DNA of 64,000 nucleotides from Leptobrachium leishanense (taxonomy: Eukaryota; Chordata; Amphibia; Anura; Megophryidae): NCBI GenBank assembly GCA_009667805.1, contig CM019071.1, forward strand, positions 43,090,250-43,154,249, in the 5' to 3' direction. The position numbers were made by a program, and so were the translations under genes. Positions 58,882-64,000 of the stretch are shown here, in pieces. Each line of letters begins with the position of its first letter. The stretch's first letter is position 1. The notes beneath the pieces are model-generated. The model saw only the letters and a program-made list of their open reading frames with translations, searched no databases and was not told the DNA's origin.

Positions 58882-58928
58882 TACACCCACTGATGAAGCT
58901 GTATTCAGCGAAACGCGTCTGAGGTGTA
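58882..58928 (+). ncRNA. Type I hammerhead ribozyme-like motif, well formed
   Basis: Plus strand: TACACCCA (58882-58889), CTGATGA (58890-58896), an extra A, stem II GCTG-TATT-CAGC (58898-58909), GAA, ACGCGT, cleavage base C (58919), then TGAGGTGTA (58920-58928). Stem I pairs over 8 bp with one bulged A. Stem III is AC with GT across GC. The core and the GUC triplet are canonical apart from one extra purine after the core A. No Penelope coding sequence is adjacent. Confidence 0.7.
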
Positions 58929-58929
58929 T

Positions 58930-60200
58930 TTTATTGTCATTTTAAATAAGCCGTTTGTGAATTCTTCACCTTGTATGACTCTTGGTGACATTATTCCTTT
59001 GGTATCCTGAATTGACACCTTGAAGGATCGAGTTTCCTGATCTCTGCATCTCTGATAGGAGAATCGGTGCCCCTTGGTTTAATTCACCGATTTGTCTTCG
59101 TTTTGGTGCCTCTTTGTTTAAATTGGCACCAGAAAATGTGAGTATACCCCCTGCCTGCAATTATTCATATTGGGATAATACAGTCTGCACAATATTTTCC
59201 TTTTCTCTCTTCCTTTTTTCACTTCGCATTCACCAACGTGATGTACTGAGTACGTGCTCCCCAGGCTGGACAGCCTCTACTGAACGCCGAAGATTATGAG
59301 TATTAGCGCCGGACACCAGTTCCATGACCTGCAACTATCCACAACTGTCATTGTTTTACCCTGCCTAGAAATGTTGAGCAATGTTTATCTCACTGTCTGT
59401 ATCAGGTCTGAATATGTTGCACACTCTGTGAAAAAAACTGAATAGACATCACAACATGGGAAACACCTTATCTAGGGGGGAGGGATTATGATGTAGTGCT
59501 GCAAGATGCCAGGGTGTTATGTCCCATTGGTCTTAGGGCCCTCCTGGGACTGTATATATTCAATATACAGTAGGTGTCCAGTCTGTCTGGTTCATTTTGA
59601 CCCTTAAAACCTCCAGCTATTTAGTCGCGTCTTATTTCTGGGGGATGCTAGCAGGCTCTCTACATGTCCCAGTCCTTAAACTTCATCTGAGGACTGGAGG
59701 AAGGCACGAGAATCTGCTGGGGATAACACAAGGGTCCGGCAAAGAAGCAGCATTGACAGATGTGACCCGGTCGGGTACTGAGATCTGTTACAGGGTTAAA
59801 TTACACAATCAGCAGACCACATACAGGTCTATTCAAAGAAAGGTGAAAATTAAGAGAATGTCTGAAGAAGTGAAAAATCTAGGTCAAAATAGTCAAACTA
59901 GAAAAATTCTTCCATTTATCTCACTTTCTAAATCGGCTATTTGTTCTATATTGTTCTATTCTGCCAATTCTCCTGGTTTTCACCTTTCTCTGAATAACCC
60001 TGATTGTCTACATGAGAGGGGTGTGAATTCCTTCTGGAGATGCAGAAACCTGATCATATACACTAGATTAGATAAGCAAATAAACAACATCATATCAATC
60101 TAGGGTCAAACAGATAGCAAGAATAATAAGTCTACATTATATCACTAACACAAACCAACTCCTAAAATACAAACAGTTTGAGGATAGCAATGTATTTAAC
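58930..60200. other. No recognisable gene
   Basis: Contains 59597-59800, shared in opposite orientation with 13440-13800, and otherwise unclassified sequence. A short 60-bp T-rich block near 59200-59222 resembles the tail ends of the palindromic elements but has no matching target duplication. Confidence 0.45.
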
Positions 60201-60224
60201 TCATTAACCCTTAGGTGCCCACTT

Positions 60225-60268
60225 ATTGACCGAGGAAGCCGGGGACACCAGCGAAACGTGTCTCAAAT
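60225..60268 (+). ncRNA. Hammerhead-like motif, degenerate
   Basis: ATTGA (60225-60229), CCGAGGA, A, stem II GCCGG with CCAGC (one mismatch), GAA, ACGTGTC, then TCAAAT. Stem I pairs ATTGA with TCAA(A)T, bulging one A. The second core base is C rather than U, as in the copy at 17810. Confidence 0.45.
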
Positions 60269-60768
60269 CATCCAACTGTAATTGTTTTCTATTGTTTTAT
60301 CTGTACTATTTTGTCTATAGACGATTTTAATTAATAAATGGAAGTTTAACCCTTTCTACGTCTGTGGCCCCTTGTATCCATTTACTGAACCAGGAAAGCC
60401 AAGGAGGATGTAAGGATTAAGGCTTCGCCTTTATGTTTTCCAAAGGCGATATGCATGTGAGCAGATTATAAAGGCTCCTAGCAAGGTGAGAGTGCACTTT
60501 TTCTCCTAAACGTGACCACCTGCTTATGTATACTTACTGTGCCATGAGGATATGTCTGTCGCTTTCCCTTTAAGGGTCACTCACTTGCAGGACTATCTAA
60601 AGAAGTGGACTGTGTCACTCCCAGTTAAGCTGACACGTCGCACAGAAAATTGAGCCAATAGGAGTCTCAGTAATTTGTGAGTGAGATACCCCACACAGCT
60701 CTTACATATTTTGGACTATTTGTAATCATCCCATGAACATATTGCACTATTATTTGTTTCCATCTATG

Positions 60769-62140
60769 GGGTTATTCAAAGAGCACCGAAATGTCACTGA
60801 CATGTCAGTGCCCTCTCGTTCCCTACGCTTCCCTGCACTTCAGGGAATCAAAGAGGGTTATTCAACCAGATCCGAATTGAGGCTGAAGGGTAACCGAACA
60901 GTGAAATTCAGGGTACGGTTACCTTTCCTGGCCATTCGGCTATTCAGAGAGCAGGCAGTTCGCCAAATGTTGGCGAATTGCCTGCACATACTGTTCGGTA
61001 CCTGTTGGAGGGCAGTGAATCCCCATAGAGAAGCAATTTTCAATTTTTAAATTTTTAAATTTCAGACATTTTCATTCTATAGTTTCTTTGCAAACAGCGT
61101 TTCACTTTTCAAACATTCAAGCGTACTGTTTTGTTTTTTCACTCGGTTTGTCTGCGGTGTCGGCTTTTTCCAGTGGCTGCTCTGCGCTGTGTTCGGCGGC
61201 TGCTTGGGTTACTCTGGAGTGTTCGGGGGGGTTAATCCAGAAGTTTTTGCGTGTTTTGGTGTGCGTTCGTCGGGTTTTGGGGTCAGTGTTCAGCAGGTTT
61301 GCGGTGGCTTTTTCCTGCACTACGTCGGCCCTGTGGTGCTTGCTGAATACATCGCAGGGTCACTGAAATGGGATCGGCAAATTGCCCCGAATTGAAGTGA
61401 ACGAAAAGTCACCAAACGTGCGGTGACTTTTCGACTCTGTTTGAATAACCCTGAAAGTTCCCCACCCTGCGGTGTATTCAGCACGCACCTCAGGGCTCCC
61501 GGAGTGCAGGGAAAACCCATCGGAAAAACCACGCTGAACACGCCAGAAAAATCTGAGGAGCCGCCGATCACAGCGCAGAGCAGCCACAGGAAAAAGCCGA
61601 CAAGCTGACAAACGGGATAAAAAAAAAAGTACTTTTGAAAGTTTGATAATTAAAACTCTGTTTGCAAACAAAACTACTAAATGAAAAGGTCTGGAATTTA
61701 CATATAAAGATCCTATGAATGATAAAAAAAGGATAATTTTTTTTGCCTAAAAGAGCCTATAAAAATCTATAAATAAAGAGACTTTTTGCTGCAGAATAAA
61801 ATAATAAACGGTTTATTAGATATTGGATAAAAACAGGAATATTTTTAACATTGAAGCCTATGGGATTCACCTGATTAAACCAGCAGAATGAAACCACTGA
61901 ACATCGGGGCATTTCATTAACATTTCTCTGCTGTTCGGCATCTGTGAATAGATTAACCATTGCTTCATTATTGGGGATTTCAATGCCGCCGAACAGGCAC
62001 CGTACATGTAGGCAATTCGCCAAAATTTGGTGAACTGCCTGCTCTCTGAAAAGCCGAATGGCCTAGAAATGTCCCCGAACGCTGAATTTCAGTGTCCGGT
62101 TGCATTCCGGTGACATTTCGGATCTTACTTCATAACCCCC
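60769..62140. repeat. Nested MITEs with GGGTTATTC ends
   Basis: The outer element starts GGGGTTATTCAAAGAGCACC (60768) and ends near CTTCATAACCCCC (62140). An inner one starts GGTTATTCAACCAGATCC (60855) and ends TTTGAATAACCC (61453). The interior matches the dispersed family at 35460, 40030 and 43730. The ends suggest a PIF/Harbinger-type MITE but I could not fix a target duplication. Non-coding. Confidence 0.6.
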
Positions 62141-62756
62141 AATGTTTTTCCCGAGATCCAAGGGTACGTAGGACTGTATGTAAAGAGCCTTTTTTTTGCT
62201 GCGGATCTTGCTTGTGGCAATCTTTATGTAATGTATCATTCTTTTATTTATGCATGGATCTGAAATTGTGTGTTAACTTAAAAGCAATATAAGGCACTAA
62301 CATTGTTTGTGTCACTTTGTTACATGGTTTGTCTATAACTATATGCTTGATACTCTTTTATTCACTCAATTTGTTTAATATTTCATGGATTGTTACTATG
62401 GGAATTTCATCACGTTCTATTCATATTCCTTTTCCATTTTCGAGCAGCCCGGCAGCACAACCTTCCATGATGTCCTATAGATTCCAGGAGGTGAGACTTG
62501 CGGCAGCGAATTAGCCCTGCCCCTTAATATCGAGCTAAAACAGTGGCTGTCCGGCAGGTTTGCAGTGGCCGATTCGCTGCACTTCAGGGACCCTGTGATG
62601 AATGCTGAATTCACCGCAGGGTCAGCGAATTGGACTCACCGAAGTGCAGCAAATAAGAGAGCACTGGGATGTCACCTGATAGTGTTTTAAATGGTATTTC
62701 TACATGGTATATTTGAAATATGACATTATTATATAATAGTATTTATTGTCAATGCT

Positions 62757-63205
62757 TTTTTTTTATTTATTTATAATGGTGAAAAGTTACCAGGAAAGGC
62801 TTAATGATCTTAACATGTATAGCTTGGAAAAAAGACGAGACAGAGGAGATATGATAGAAACATTTAAATACGTAAAGGGAATCCACAAGGTAGAGGAAGG
62901 GAGTATATTTAAAAGGAAACAAAGTAGCAAAACAAGAGGACATAGTCTTAGATTAGAGGGGCAAAGGTTTAAAAGTAACATCAGGAAGCATTATTTTACT
63001 GAAAGGGTGGTGGATACATGGAACAGTCTTCCAGTAGAAGTGGTATAGGCCAAAACAGTAATTGAATTTAAGCAGGCATGGGATAGGCATAAGGCTATCC
63101 TAAACAAAAGATAAATCCAGGTAAAGTATCCATGTAATTGGGCAGACTAGATGGGCCGAAAGGTTCTTATCTGCCAACATTTTCTATGTTTCTATGTTAT
63201 AAATA
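62757..63205 (+). pseudogene. CR1-like LINE 3' end
   Basis: The plus strand encodes VKSYQERLNDLNMYSLEKRR, DRGDMIETFKYVKG, and VDTWNSLPVEVV with a stop at 63045, then a short 3' UTR ending in TTTCTATGTTTCTATGTT, the simple-repeat end typical of this LINE group. It is severely 5'-truncated. It overlaps in sequence with the C-terminal part of the CR1 copy at 57313, showing what was lost there. Confidence 0.85.
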
Positions 63206-63297
63206 TTGTTTATTTTGAGACATGCATCTAATACATACTCGTTTTATATAGATCTAGGTTATAGTGTGCGCTGAGAGGTTACAGTTTTTCTTCTATA

Positions 63298-63420
63298 GGT
63301 GCCCACTTATGCCCATTGTCCTTGAGAATTGACTTTGCCACATTGGTCCATGGTCCCTTGGCAGGAGGCCAGCATTCACACTTCTCCAATAGACACAGAC
63401 ACCTTGTATAGTGTGGGAAA
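63298..63420 (+). other. Speculative terminal exon of gene A
   Basis: A pyrimidine-rich tract and TATAG precede GTGCCCACTTATGCC at 63298. Joined to the phase-1 donor at 15290, the frame stays open for about 38 codons to a TAG near 63411. It has no recognised similarity, and the implied intron of 48 kb would be mostly transposons. It is recorded because of position and phase only. Confidence 0.2.
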
Positions 63421-63557
63421 GGGTAACGAGGAGGGTGCTCAAAGCTAGATGGAGCTACTGTTACACATGCAGATTGGATCTGAGCAGGTTAAGTCACCAC
63501 GATGCTGCCGTGTATGTAATATGAGAATGAGGACAAGGGAAGATATTTTATGAGAAG

Positions 63558-63670
63558 GCGTAACCACATGGACCTGCTAACATTCACAGGCTGCAGGTCT
63601 GACAGTATGAAAAGGAAATTCCTGTAGAGACAAACAGGATTCATTCCTGAAGATATCACTAAAAGGAAAG
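63558..63670 (+). promoter_or_regulatory. Promoter of secreted-protein gene B
   Basis: GGCGTAAC (63558), a degenerate TATA box TATGAAAAGG (63606-63615) followed by AAATTCCTGTAG, and CCTGAAGATATC before the ATG align in order with 14371-14527 upstream of gene A. Shared order and spacing imply common descent of the whole promoter. Confidence 0.6.
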
Positions 63671-63730
63671 ATGCTGCTCCTGCTGCTAATGGTCACACTG
63701 GCCGCTATAGAGGGACGACCTCTCTCTGAG
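63671..63730 (+). CDS. Gene B: exon 1 of secreted protein, paralogue of gene A
   Basis: Encodes MLLLLLMVTLAAIEGRPLSE, a signal peptide and the first mature residues, and ends at a GAG/GTAAGT donor in phase 0 exactly as in gene A. Residues match gene A at most positions of the hydrophobic core (LLLLM-TL-AIE). The window ends before the next exon could be found. The intron begins with a short tandem repeat at 63862. Family and function are not recognised; likely a tandemly duplicated secreted peptide or small protein gene. Confidence 0.65.
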
Positions 63731-63861
63731 GTAAGTGATCATTTTACAATTCCTCTGCAGGGTCACTCCATGGAAATGTCATTACCTGCACAGCAGAAAA
63801 GAAGTCTGTACAGACAGATTCTTATTGGTTCTCTGGACTTAAATAATATATACATTCTGAT

Positions 63862-63985
63862 GTTACAGGGCAGCTGCTTCCTGTGCTCCCCTCTGCGTTT
63901 TACAAGGCAGCTCCTTTGTGCATTCTCCCTCTGCATGTTACAGGGCAGCTGCATCCTGCTTTCCCCCTCTGCATGTTACAGGTAG
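63862..63985 (+). repeat. Tandem repeat of about 37 bp in intron 1 of gene B
   Basis: About three units of ATGTTACAGGGCAGCTGC followed by a CCTGCTTTCCCCCTCTGC-like segment. It runs to near the window end. Confidence 0.75.
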
Positions 63986-64000
63986 GGCCGCCATCAGGAA

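Noticed and set aside
58551..59222. Full-length palindromic retroelement at 58551
   Set aside because: The arms are short and no target duplication was found at a T-rich tail, so only the palindrome and ribozyme-like motif are reported.

Overview
This window is vertebrate nuclear DNA and looks like an anuran amphibian. The clues are Penelope-like retroelements of the Neptune/Poseidon type, CR1 and Rex1/Babar-like LINEs, many small hAT, Tc1, piggyBac-like and Harbinger-like DNA transposons, a Gmr1-like Ty3/gypsy element, and split genes with GT-AG introns. Nothing suggests a prokaryote. The species call is inference from repeat content. Coding host sequence is a small fraction; most of the 64 kb is mobile elements inserted into one another.

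Layout. 1-2660: a long palindrome with a Tc1 copy in one arm. 2660-9420: a duplicated and inverted module, a 55-bp minisatellite, and relics of a LINE and a Neptune-type Penelope element. 9700-14250: dispersed repeats and a decayed coding stretch. 14400-15290: promoter and first two exons of a small secreted-protein gene, whose paralogous first exon and promoter reappear at 63558-63730. 15560-19975: a 39-bp satellite split by a 2.7-kb palindromic element. 19976-22690: a Rex1/Babar-like LINE split by a second palindromic element with a perfect 16-bp target duplication. 22776-38600: head-to-tail Penelope fragments split by a Tc1 element that has swollen to 12.6 kb through at least six nested insertions, several with perfect 8-bp duplications. 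40515-43707: a hAT element carrying a full-length Tc1 with an apparently intact 340-aa transposase. 44290-49961: a minisatellite and a decayed Gmr1-like retrotransposon. 49962-57312: nested hAT and piggyBac-like elements around an intact five-exon gene of 247 codons. 57313-60300: a CR1 LINE with a 5' inversion, then two hammerhead-like motifs. 60769-63205: MITEs and a CR1 3' end.

The strongest unexplained theme is a hammerhead-ribozyme-like core (CTGAKGA, one purine, stem II, GAAA) found at seven places. It lies in Penelope tails and also in or beside the long palindromes, which carry 14-16 bp target duplications typical of target-primed retrotransposition. Three copies fold into a plausible type I hammerhead with a paired stem I. 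I propose a family of non-coding, palindromic, ribozyme-bearing retroelements related to Penelope elements.
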